DNA of 48,878 bases from an uncultured Bacilli bacterium (GTDB lineage Bacteria; Bacillota_I; Bacilli_A; RF39; UBA660). Under the pieces are notes generated by a model that saw nothing but the letters and a program-made list of their open reading frames with translations, did no database searches and was not told the DNA's origin. The stretch spans positions 1 to 48,878 of the forward strand of contig CAKOOK010000009.1 of assembly GCA_934098515.1 (NCBI GenBank), read 5' to 3'. The position numbers and the translations under genes are program-made. Shown piece after piece: positions 16,779 through 25,476 of the stretch. Position 1 is the first letter of the stretch, and each line of letters opens with the position of its first letter.

Positions 16779-18529
16779 TTTAAATACCATTTAAAGATGA
16801 CATAGAACTAAAACTTTATAATATAACAGTTAAAGACTATTCTAGTTTTAATACCATTTAAGATGACATAGAACTAAAACTAAAATTAGTTTTAATTCTA
16901 AAGATATCTAGTTTTAATACCATTTAAGATGACATAGAACTAAAACTTCCAAGTACAGAATATAACGCTTATTCAAGTTTTAATACCATTTAAGATGACA
17001 TAGAACTAAAACCTTTCTTACTAGTAAAATCAAAGTGAGCAAGTTTTAATACCATTTAAGATGACATAGAACTAAAACATGTTTTTTATATCTGATAACT
17101 TTCTTTTTGTTTTAATACCATTTAAGATGACATAGAACTAAAACCTGTTTACAAAACCTAGTTTCCACTTTTTAGTTTTAATACCATTTAAGATGACATA
17201 GAACTAAAACCACCTACAACCAGGGCTACCCGTTAGACCGGTTTTAATACCATTTAAGATGACATAGAACTAAAACTTACACTACCTTTTGATACTGGGA
17301 ATACTCGTTTTAATACCATTTAAGATGACATAGAACTAAAACATATTGATTAGCACTTAAACCTGCTGTTTTGTTTTAATACCATTTAAGATGACATAGA
17401 ACTAAAACCCAATGATACCACAAAACCTTTGTTTAACTGTTTTAATACCATTTAAGATGACATAGAACTAAAACATGAACTTTTTATAGACACCTTAGAA
17501 ACGAGTTTTAATACCATTTAAGATGACATAGAACTAAAACTTTTTCTTTATCATATTTTGCTTGATTTACGTTTTAATACCATTTAAGATGACATAGAAC
17601 TAAAACGCTTCCTTTAACTTTACGAAGATATGTTCGTTTTAATACCATTTAAGATGACATAGAACTAAAACCAATTTGAGCATATAAAGTATTAACACAA
17701 GGTTTTAATACCATTTAAGATGACATAGAACTAAAACTGACACAAGTTGGGTAAGTTTAAGTGATAAGTTTTAATACCATTTAAGATGACATAGAACTAA
17801 AACACCCAGTGAAGCCTTACGGGTTTGGACTGTGTTTTAATACCATTTAAGATGACATAGAACTAAAACTAGGATTAAAATAATCTGTTAAATAAAATTG
17901 TTTTAATACCATTTAAGATGACATAGAACTAAAACTTTTAAATGTTTGTATATCTGTGTTATGTGGTTTTAATACCATTTAAGATGACATAGAACTAAAA
18001 CTTGGTGTTCCTTGTTGTATTTTAAAAGTTCGTTTTAATACCATTTAAGATGACATAGAACTAAAACTTGCCATTTATCGCTTGGCTGATTATTTCAGTT
18101 TTAATACCATTTAAGATGACATAGAACTAAAACTTCGTGGTATCTTTGGTGTTTATTGTTACTGTTTTAATACCATTTAAGATGACATAGAACTAAAACA
18201 TGGAAACGGGCATCATGGCGTCGATCTAGGTTTTAATACCATTTAAGATGACATAGAACTAAAACTATCTCCCATAATTCCAACAATGGTGTTTTGTTTT
18301 AATACCATTTAAGATGACATAGAACTAAAACAATCATAAGCAGTTACATTTACACTCTCAAGTTTTAATACCATTTAAGATGACATAGAACTAAAACTTT
18401 ATTATCATCTTTTTTATCATTCTTAAAGTTTTAATACCATTTAAGATGACATAGAACTAAAACTCTTAGCAGTAACAGTATAAGTGCCACCAGGTTTTAA
18501 TACCATTTAAGATGACATAGAACTAAAAC
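16779..18529 (-). CRISPR. Type II-A CRISPR array: 27 repeats, 26 spacers
   Basis: Repeats are 36 bp. In the crRNA sense (minus strand) they start GTTTTAGTTCTATG and end GGTATTAAAAC. By direct count there are 26 identical repeats plus one degenerate terminal copy (16779-16814) with changes in its first half. Spacers are 30 bp except one of 29 (17607-17635). The degenerate copy marks the old, leader-distal end. The leader is at 18530-18610, next to csn2, so new spacers enter at the high-coordinate end. The repeat matches the tracrRNA anti-repeat at 24548-24575. No two spacers are identical. Confidence 0.98.
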
Positions 18530-18615
18530 CTCAAATTATTCTAATTCTATTACTACAATAATAGAGATATGTAGTTCTTAAATGATAAGTTCCATCTCAC
18601 ACTATAACCATTATA
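18530..18615 (-). promoter_or_regulatory. CRISPR leader and array promoter
   Basis: On the minus strand an extended -10, TGATATAAT (-10 core 18610-18615), overlaps the csn2 stop codon. About 75 bases of leader end in AATTTGAG right against the first repeat. The same TTTGAG junction is the leader-anchoring sequence known to guide integration in type II-A systems. The -35 is poor. Confidence 0.7.
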
Positions 18616-19288
18616 TCATAGATTCATCTAAACTTTGATCAACAATTATAATTTTTTCATAATCTGTAAAATAATCATATTTTGTAGATTCAATCATTAT
18701 TACTTTTATTGAATTATATGAAGCATACTTGTAAAATTCTAATATTTCTTCAGAGGACAAATATTGTTTTAAATTTATAAAACACAATACCTTATTTGAA
18801 TTAAGTGCAGTCTCCAAATCAAGTATTAAAAGTAAGTTGTCTAATAAATCTTCACTTCGATCAATTTTATATTTAAACATTTTGATTATATTTTCAATAT
18901 TATCATCAATAGAAATAGATAATGGCAACTCTGTCTTTAATAATTCGTTATTAATAAGTTTGCAGAGTTTTGAATAAGTTTTCATTATATTACCATTATC
19001 AATTTGTTCAATATTAGAAACTATATATTTGGTAATATCATTTAAGTATTTTTTCGAATCAAATCCAAAATCAAAATAATCTGAAAAAAATCTAATTTTA
19101 CCATTTACTTTTATTTCGTTATTCTCTTTATCAAAACAATCAACCTCTTCAGGTAAATCACTATTACTAAGCAAGTAAAAAAGGTTAGAAATTCTATATA
19201 AATATTTCTTGTTATAAATTTCAAATGAATAAATATTTGAAATATCAAAATCTATGACAGAATCAATAAAATCTAATTTAATTTTCAT
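18611..19288 (-). CDS. csn2: Csn2, type II-A adaptation protein
   Basis: 225 residues, typical for the shorter Csn2 group. Csn2 forms a tetrameric ring that binds DNA ends and works with Cas1, Cas2 and Cas9 in spacer acquisition. The call rests on position after cas2, length, acidic composition and Csn2-like segments (an N-terminal KLDFIDSVIDFD region, a central helical part with DLLDNLLLILDLETAL, and a C-terminal KVLCFINLKQYLSSEE). Its start overlaps the cas2 stop by 4 bases. The array leader begins at its stop codon. It defines the locus as type II-A. Confidence 0.85.
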   Translation of the reverse strand: MKIKLDFIDSVIDFDISNIYSFEIYNKKYLYRISNLFYLLSNSDLPEEVDCFDKENNEIKVNGKIRFFSDYFDFGFDSKKYLNDITKYIVSNIEQIDNGNIMKTYSKLCKLINNELLKTELPLSISIDDNIENIIKMFKYKIDRSEDLLDNLLLILDLETALNSNKVLCFINLKQYLSSEEILEFYKYASYNSIKVIMIESTKYDYFTDYEKIIIVDQSLDESMI

Positions 19289-19590
19289 AATATAACTAAT
19301 CTTTCTTCAGAATTTATTATCTTATCATTACTATTTCCAGTAATAAACTCTATTTGAGCAAACTGTTTTTCAGTAACATTCATTACTTGAATTATTCCCT
19401 TTTTAGGTGCTTTTTTTCTTATTCTCTCCACCAATGCATTAGATTGTTGAGAGTTCAGCACTAACTTTGAATAAACAGACTCTTGCATCATAATAAATCC
19501 TTCATTAATCAAAAATTTTCTAAACATTAAATAATTTCTTTTATCTTTTGAGTAAACATTAGGAAGATCAAAAAATATAATTGTTCTCAT
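19285..19590 (-). CDS. cas2: Cas2
   Basis: 101 residues from MRTIIFFDLP, the usual Cas2 opening with the conserved Asp after the first beta strand. The body has a ferredoxin-like pattern, including FLINEGFIMMQESVYSKL and a KKGIIQVMNVTEKQF strand. Cas2 dimers bridge Cas1 dimers in the integrase. I chose the ATG at 19590 because GAGGG precedes it at good spacing. A start 15 bases upstream would overlap cas1 and destroy that spacing. Confidence 0.93.
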   Translation of the reverse strand: MRTIIFFDLPNVYSKDKRNYLMFRKFLINEGFIMMQESVYSKLVLNSQQSNALVERIRKKAPKKGIIQVMNVTEKQFAQIEFITGNSNDKIINSEERLVIL

Positions 19591-19594
19591 AACT

Positions 19595-20467
19595 CTATCC
19601 CTCATAATATATAAACCTCTTATAACTATCAGAATCGCCTATAATTTCTAGAGTACTTTTTACAAACATCCTTATAATGTCCTTCAAAGTATAATTTTTA
19701 TTAAGATAATTAAATGTATTATTCAAAATATTAACAATATCCATTTTATATTCTGTATCAAACTTTCTATCTTGATTATAGTAAACAAAATTATCCACAA
19801 CAATTCTAAAAGGTTCCATTAAATCACAAGTTAAATTAAATTCATTAAATTCATTTTTATGATGAATCCCTAATTGAGTTAAATAACCATTATTGATAAT
19901 TTCTTTATTTATTGTAGAAAGTAATATCGCATATCCGTAATTTAAAGCAGCATTTATGGAGTCATCTGCATTTCTAACAAATTTATTTCCAAATAACGCA
20001 TTAAAATATACTTTTGCTGCATGACCTTCTCTATTAGTTTTATCGCCATTAACTACTTCATCAACATAACTTAAAACAAGTTCATACTTTGATGATTTTA
20101 ACTTTCTTAATAATAAAGCTTGGTTCATTATTTTATTTTTAACAATCTCTGCCCACATTTTATCTTTATCGGTTGCTTTCCAACTTATTTGTTCTTTAAT
20201 CATCTTACTTGTATTATGCTTAGAATAATATGGCACAAGTTCTCCAAATGGATTATGTTTCTCATCACAAAACATAATATTTATTTTATTTTCTGCAAGT
20301 TCTTTTAAAAGATAAGCAGAAATAGATACTGATATAGAGTCTACTATTATTGTATCTATTTCTGATAAATGAATATATTTTTCATCTTCCTCTCGTTTTA
20401 CAACAAGAAATCTATTTTTATAACTTATTTTTGATTTTCTTGAAATAACAACAGTTCTAAAACTCAT
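19595..20467 (-). CDS. cas1: Cas1 integrase
   Basis: 290 residues, standard for type II Cas1. The N-terminal beta domain holds the SEIDTIIVDS segment. The helical catalytic domain has NAALNYGYAILLSTINKE (the metal-binding Glu lies nearby in REGHAAKVYFNALFG), then LGIHHKNEFNEFNLTCDLMEPFR with the conserved His and Glu/Asp residues. Cas1 performs spacer integration. Its start lies inside the 3' end of cas9 (11-base overlap), so it is translationally coupled. Confidence 0.96.
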   Translation of the reverse strand: MSFRTVVISRKSKISYKNRFLVVKREEDEKYIHLSEIDTIIVDSISVSISAYLLKELAENKINIMFCDEKHNPFGELVPYYSKHNTSKMIKEQISWKATDKDKMWAEIVKNKIMNQALLLRKLKSSKYELVLSYVDEVVNGDKTNREGHAAKVYFNALFGNKFVRNADDSINAALNYGYAILLSTINKEIINNGYLTQLGIHHKNEFNEFNLTCDLMEPFRIVVDNFVYYNQDRKFDTEYKMDIVNILNNTFNYLNKNYTLKDIIRMFVKSTLEIIGDSDSYKRFIYYEG

Positions 20468-23400
20468 ATTTAGACCTAGATTCTCTAATTCCGGTAACAG
20501 ATTTTGAAATTATTATTGCTTTTTCTATTATCATATTCTTTTTTCTGCCAAAAGAACCAGAATATTTTTGATCTAAAAATTTAAAATTTGCACTTAAACT
20601 ATTAAACTTTAATAAATTTAATAATTGTATAATAATTTTTTCTTTTTCCTCTAAGTTAAATTTTTTATAATTTTCATAGTCAACAATTTTTTTCAAAGCA
20701 CATACATCATATAATAAATACCGTTTTTCTATTCTATCTATTATATATGTAATAATTTCTTCTAAATTTTTTTCATAATTAATAACCTCTTTATAATATT
20801 TTTTATCATAAAGTTTTTTCAAAGTATATTTATACTCTTTCATAAAGGTTTTATCAAAATTAAACTCTACAGCATTACAAACTTCAACCTTACCAGAAGC
20901 ACCAACTAAAGAACAGATTGAATTATTCCATTCTAGTATAGAATTAAATGGTACATGCTTTTTACCTAATTCGAATGAATCACTTTCTGATAAATTTAAC
21001 AATTTCTTATAATATTGATTAATAATATCATCTGGTTTGTTTATTAAATATATTGGAAAACCGACCAATTTTTGCGTAGTTACACATTTTTTATTTATCT
21101 TAGCAAGAACTGCATAAGCAGGATTTAAACTTGTATAACTTCCATATAATTTAGTTGGCATATTTGCCTTTAAAGGTACTCCAGTATCACCTTTTTTAGA
21201 TTTAGTTTGATTATAAAATTCTCCAGTTCTAAATTCAACTTTTTTGCTAACCAAAATATCATTCCTATATAAAGTATCTTCCACTCTCTTATTAAAGCTA
21301 TGAGCATCAAACAATAATTCACCAGTATTTTCATCAATTAAATTTGGAAATATTTTAAGAACAGTATCGCACAAATTTTCATCTAAACTATTAATAACAA
21401 ATCCATATTTCAAATTTTTACTCCTACCATCTTCCATTTTTAATATTTCATTATTAAGTTCTTTTATCATATCAAAATTTAATTTTCTATGCATATATTT
21501 TTCTTTATATTCACCTAATACGGCTGCTAAATAAGCATCATGTGCATGATGATAATCATTAATATCTCTAAATTTAAACAATTCATATTTTTCTCGATAA
21601 TTGTGTGATAATTCTGCTTTCAAATATATAATATTCGAACTCTTATAGAAATTTTTTAAAATATTAGCAACATGCTTTGTTATTTGTCTAGTTTCAACCA
21701 ATTGTCTATTAATAAAGCCGTTAATATCATCTTCACTATATTTATCTCTAATTAAATTATGAAATTTTTTAGCAGACATTAAATTATTATCTTTAAGATG
21801 TTTCCACCAAGCTTTTTGATAATCATTTCTGAATCTTGCTGGTAACACATAATTTGCTTTTTTATCTTGATTGCATTCTCTTAAAACCAACGCCTTATTA
21901 TCTATTGAATCATCTTTAACTAGAGTTCTTGGAATAATATGATCAATTTCATATAATGATTGATTCTCTATATCCTCTATATTTAATGGCCTTCCAGAAT
22001 ACAAACATTTACCCTCTTGAATAAAGTATAAAAATAATCTTTGACTAGTAATCTCATGACTGTCAAGTTCGTGTTTCAATGTTTTATAATTATTTATCGA
22101 ATCCTTACATGCTTCATATATTTTTTTGATATATTCTTTTCTAGTATCTTTTCTGACCTTTTCTTCATCACCTCTCGCCATTTCAATCATTATATTCTTA
22201 GGTTCATACCCAATATAATCAACAAGTTCTTCAACTACTTTTAATGCTTGATAAATACCCCTTTTTACAGCTGGTGATGTTGCAAGTTCAGCTACTACTT
22301 CATAACTTAACTTTTTATCATTCTTTACATTATTAAATTCTTGAATCATTTCTTGAAATTTATATTCATCATTATTTAATATCTGCATAAAATTTTCATC
22401 AGTTTCATACATCAAATCTAGTATAGATTTATGTAACTCTGTTTTCTTGTCTTTATAATATTTAGTTGTTAAAAGTTTTTTTGATAGGCTTCCCCAACCT
22501 TTATATTTTTTCGTCAAAATTTTCTTTATTTGAATTTCATTTAATTCCTTGTAATTATCTCTAACTTTCTTCTCAAGAATATCTTTATCTTCAAATATTG
22601 TTATCCATTCAATTATTAGTTCCGCATCTTCCTCATTATAACCCGTGTTTTCAAATATTCCGTCAGCCCCAAAGAAATCCAAATAAGATTGCATATTGTT
22701 TGCAAATTTACCATCAGAAGAGTAACCAGTAATTCTAAAATCTCCATTATCCATATTATATTGATTAGAAGACATTAAATAATTTTTAAATTTTCTCTCA
22801 GTAATAACACCTTTCGTTTTCATAAAGAAATCTTCAAGTAATTGTTGTTGAAAATCTAATTCTATCTTTCTATCGTTAACTCTTATTTGTTTTAACTCAT
22901 TAAGAACTTTAAATCTTGAATATAAAATTGAATTATTTGCTAAAGCATACTCATCTAATAAATATGTACAATGAGATATCATTCTTTTAATAAACTTTTC
23001 TGCAGTTTTTTCTTTATCTACAATTCTATCAAAATTATATGGAGTTATTCTTTCATCATAACTTTTTCTTTCTAACCAAGCATTCTTACTCTTATCTTCT
23101 GAAACCAAAGGTCCAACATAATATGGTATTTTAAACTCCAATAATCTTACGATTTTATAAACTTTATCATCCTCAGTTTTTTCTAATAAGAAAGGATAAT
23201 ATCTGCCTTGATTTTCAATAATTTTTATTAATTCATATTTATTTAATTGATAAGGGTATTTTCCATTATCAGTAGTTGTTATTCTAGGAAGGAAATTACC
23301 ATTTTCAATTCTGTCTTTAATTTCTAAGGTGTATTTATCTCTAAGTTTATTATCAATATTTATATCAGAATCAAATAACTCAGTAAGTAGTTTTTTTAGT

Positions 23401-24512
23401 TCTTTTATAAACTCATCAGAATCTTCTTTATTAGTAATATATTTCTCATAAAGGCATAATTCCTTCCCATTTCTAAAAAGTTTATTATAAAGTTTTCTAT
23501 CATTTCTAAACAATTCTTTTAAAAATTCCAAATCTTCTTTATGTTGTTCATAATACTTTACCATTAAACTAGAAATATTTGCATTTTGATTACCATTAAA
23601 AAGTTTCTTTAAGAAAACACAGTCATATATTTGTTTTAAATTATCTAATACTTCAATATTTTCACCTAAAATATTTTGATATTCATCATATCTATCTTCA
23701 TAATCAGTTCCACTAAAACTAATCTCAATTTTATCATCTGTTTCAATTAATAATAATTTTGCAATGTTAGCTTTGTTGCCAATCATTAACTTTGCAAATT
23801 CATTAACAAAACTTTTATTAACAAAATCACTTAAATCAGTTGTTATTAATCTCTTTGCATCAGTTTTACTGATATTTAACATATCTTCTTGAAGCTTGCT
23901 AAAATCAACCATATTAATGCTATTATCATAGATTTCAAAATCATGAATACTATTTGAAAGCATTCCAAATAATTCAAACAATTTTTCTTTAATATTCAAA
24001 TTATTTATATTAAAATTTGAATTTTGATACAAAAAATTCCCTCTATATTTTATAATATGATGAATTGCAAGATATACTAATCTTATATCTTTTTTCTCAG
24101 TAGAATTAATTAGTTCATTTCTTAAATGATATATAGTTTTATATGAATTTTGATAATCTTTTATCATTTTCTTTTCTTCATCGGATATAGTAATAGTTTT
24201 ATTTATTTTATCTTTTTCTAAATATTTAGATTCATTAAGTTTTTGAAAAAAATTATTATCAACCTTATTAATCTCGTCATTAAATTCATCTTGTAACAAT
24301 CTTATACGTTCTCTTCGTCTATCATATCTTCTACGCACACTTCTTTTTTCTCTTCTATCAGCAGCGGTATTTGCTTTTTCAAAAAGTCTTACTCCCCAAA
24401 GAGCTTTATTTCCTTTTCTCATGACTTTTTGATTATTTACTTCAACTACACTCCAGCCAACAGATTCTGTGCCTATATCAAGCCCTATATTATAATCTTT
24501 CTTCATTGTCAT
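20457..24512 (-). CDS. cas9: Cas9 endonuclease (type II-A)
   Basis: 1351 residues, in the usual II-A range. The RuvC-I motif NIGLDIGTESVGW carries Asp12. An Arg-rich bridge helix follows (about 55-75). RuvC-II is NIMIEMARG (Glu near 777), HNH is YEIDHIIPRT with Asp857 and His858 and a downstream NKALVLRECNQDKKAN, and RuvC-III is HHAHDAYLAAVLG near 990. All catalytic residues appear intact. The C-terminal topoisomerase-homology and PAM-interacting part runs to the end, so the PAM cannot be read by eye. The start at 24512 is set by AGGAGG 8 bases upstream; another ATG is 6 bases further in. The mRNA leader is antisense to the tracrRNA gene. Confidence 0.98.
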   Translation of the reverse strand: MTMKKDYNIGLDIGTESVGWSVVEVNNQKVMRKGNKALWGVRLFEKANTAADRREKRSVRRRYDRRRERIRLLQDEFNDEINKVDNNFFQKLNESKYLEKDKINKTITISDEEKKMIKDYQNSYKTIYHLRNELINSTEKKDIRLVYLAIHHIIKYRGNFLYQNSNFNINNLNIKEKLFELFGMLSNSIHDFEIYDNSINMVDFSKLQEDMLNISKTDAKRLITTDLSDFVNKSFVNEFAKLMIGNKANIAKLLLIETDDKIEISFSGTDYEDRYDEYQNILGENIEVLDNLKQIYDCVFLKKLFNGNQNANISSLMVKYYEQHKEDLEFLKELFRNDRKLYNKLFRNGKELCLYEKYITNKEDSDEFIKELKKLLTELFDSDINIDNKLRDKYTLEIKDRIENGNFLPRITTTDNGKYPYQLNKYELIKIIENQGRYYPFLLEKTEDDKVYKIVRLLEFKIPYYVGPLVSEDKSKNAWLERKSYDERITPYNFDRIVDKEKTAEKFIKRMISHCTYLLDEYALANNSILYSRFKVLNELKQIRVNDRKIELDFQQQLLEDFFMKTKGVITERKFKNYLMSSNQYNMDNGDFRITGYSSDGKFANNMQSYLDFFGADGIFENTGYNEEDAELIIEWITIFEDKDILEKKVRDNYKELNEIQIKKILTKKYKGWGSLSKKLLTTKYYKDKKTELHKSILDLMYETDENFMQILNNDEYKFQEMIQEFNNVKNDKKLSYEVVAELATSPAVKRGIYQALKVVEELVDYIGYEPKNIMIEMARGDEEKVRKDTRKEYIKKIYEACKDSINNYKTLKHELDSHEITSQRLFLYFIQEGKCLYSGRPLNIEDIENQSLYEIDHIIPRTLVKDDSIDNKALVLRECNQDKKANYVLPARFRNDYQKAWWKHLKDNNLMSAKKFHNLIRDKYSEDDINGFINRQLVETRQITKHVANILKNFYKSSNIIYLKAELSHNYREKYELFKFRDINDYHHAHDAYLAAVLGEYKEKYMHRKLNFDMIKELNNEILKMEDGRSKNLKYGFVINSLDENLCDTVLKIFPNLIDENTGELLFDAHSFNKRVEDTLYRNDILVSKKVEFRTGEFYNQTKSKKGDTGVPLKANMPTKLYGSYTSLNPAYAVLAKINKKCVTTQKLVGFPIYLINKPDDIINQYYKKLLNLSESDSFELGKKHVPFNSILEWNNSICSLVGASGKVEVCNAVEFNFDKTFMKEYKYTLKKLYDKKYYKEVINYEKNLEEIITYIIDRIEKRYLLYDVCALKKIVDYENYKKFNLEEKEKIIIQLLNLLKFNSLSANFKFLDQKYSGSFGRKKNMIIEKAIIISKSVTGIRESRSKYEF

Positions 24513-24541
24513 TTGACATACCTCCTACATTATGATATTAT
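24513..24541 (+). promoter_or_regulatory. tracrRNA promoter overlapping the cas9 ribosome-binding site
   Basis: TTGACA (24513-24518), exact 17-nt spacer, TATTAT (24536-24541). The predicted start is about 24548, the first base of the anti-repeat. The spacer contains, on the other strand, the AGGAGG of cas9. Confidence 0.8.
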
Positions 24542-24547
24542 TTAATT

Positions 24548-24644
24548 GTCTTAATACCATTTAAGATGACATAGAGAGTTAAAATAAAGGTTTAACCCTA
24601 AATACTCGTTCAAACGAGGGACTGCATAGGCAGTCATTTTTTTT
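24548..24644 (+). ncRNA. tracrRNA
   Basis: The anti-repeat at 24548-24575 is identical to repeat positions 1-28 except for one base, so it pairs with the crRNA repeat. A bulge region (AGAG) and a lower stem UUAAAAU pairing with GUUUUA of the crRNA follow. Next come a short nexus-like hairpin (GGT/ACC at about 24589-24597), a 5-bp hairpin CTCGT/ACGAG (24605-24618) and a terminator with 6-bp stem GACTGC/GCAGTC (24620-24635) and eight T. The deduced length is about 97 nt. Confidence 0.9.
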
Positions 24645-24669
24645 GCTCAAATATCATCCTTACACCCAA

Positions 24670-24678
24670 ATTATAACA
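24670..24678 (-). promoter_or_regulatory. Candidate promoter of the cas operon
   Basis: On the minus strand TGTTATAAT is a perfect extended -10 (core TATAAT at 24670-24675); the -35 is weak. A start near 24663 gives a leader of about 150 nt that is antisense to the whole tracrRNA. Confidence 0.5.
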
Positions 24679-24724
24679 TATAAAAATTTTTAAATATATG
24701 ATAAAATTACGTTTTAAAAAATAA

Positions 24725-24753
24725 TTGTATTACCAAAAAACCTATGCTATAAT
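24725..24753 (+). promoter_or_regulatory. Promoter of the TasA/SipW operon
   Basis: TTGTAT (24725-24730), 17-nt spacer, TATAAT (24748-24753). A perfect AGGAGG (24763-24768) precedes the ATG at 24777. Confidence 0.75.
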
Positions 24754-24776
24754 TAATATCATAGGAGGATAAGAAA

Positions 24777-25430
24777 ATGGAAAAAAATAGAAGTAGTCAA
24801 ATAATCGCAATTATAGGATTAGGTATTGGCATAATAGGCTTATCAATTGGATTTGCAGCATTTTCAAACGTATTAAATATACAATCAAGTGCAAACGTAA
24901 AACCAGATAGTAGCACTATGAATGTTGATTTCTCAAGCGCTGAAGATAAAGTGGAAATTGCCGAAATCACTCCAACAGCAACACCTAACACAGTAACTGC
25001 AACAAACGCTGTAATTGACAACAGTGGTGATCCAACTATTTCAAATTTAAGTGCTACATTTACTGAACCAGGACAATCAGTTGTATACAAATTTTACGCA
25101 TACAACGCTGGAGAACTTAACGCATACTTAAAAAGCATAGTATTTGGAAATGTTACTGGACAAAATGCTACTAAAATATGTACTTCTGCAGAAGGAACAA
25201 CAGATGCTCTAGTTCAAAAAGCATGTGAAAAAATCTCAGTAAAAATTAAAGTTGGAAATGAACTAGAAACATCAACTGGAAAAGCATCTATTACTGCTCA
25301 TGATTTAGCAAAAGGAACAAGTGAATTAATCACTGTAACCCTTGAATATGAAGCAGGCGCAGAAAGAGCAGACGGAGACTTTACAGTTTCATTTGGTGAT
25401 ATCTCTTTAAATTATAGTTCTGCTGACTAA
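24777..25430 (+). CDS. TasA/CalY-like secreted surface-fibre protein
   Basis: 217 residues. The N-terminal signal has a long hydrophobic run (about 8-30) ending in the FAAFSN-type site processed by SipW signal peptidases. The rest is a Thr/Ser/Ala-rich beta-sandwich of the TasA/camelysin type, with motifs such as NLSATFTEPGQSVVYKFYAYN and ELITVTLEYE. TasA-family proteins assemble into extracellular fibres of biofilm matrix. It is the first gene of an operon whose second gene is a SipW-type peptidase, which strongly supports the call. Two Cys may form a disulfide. The camelysin protease name in some databases should not be taken as activity. Confidence 0.8.
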   Translation: MEKNRSSQIIAIIGLGIGIIGLSIGFAAFSNVLNIQSSANVKPDSSTMNVDFSSAEDKVEIAEITPTATPNTVTATNAVIDNSGDPTISNLSATFTEPGQSVVYKFYAYNAGELNAYLKSIVFGNVTGQNATKICTSAEGTTDALVQKACEKISVKIKVGNELETSTGKASITAHDLAKGTSELITVTLEYEAGAERADGDFTVSFGDISLNYSSAD

Positions 25431-25476
25431 TACTAACTTATAACAGTAGACATCACTTCAAAGGTGGTAGAAAGCA

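Noticed and set aside
16881..16910. Spacer with repeat-like string TTAGTTTTAATTC
   Set aside because: The length and phase are those of a normal spacer; similarity is limited to AT-rich words and does not make a partial repeat.
24501..24506. Second in-frame ATG of cas9 as the start
   Set aside because: The AGGAGG is 8 bases from the first ATG and 14 from this one, so the first is favoured.
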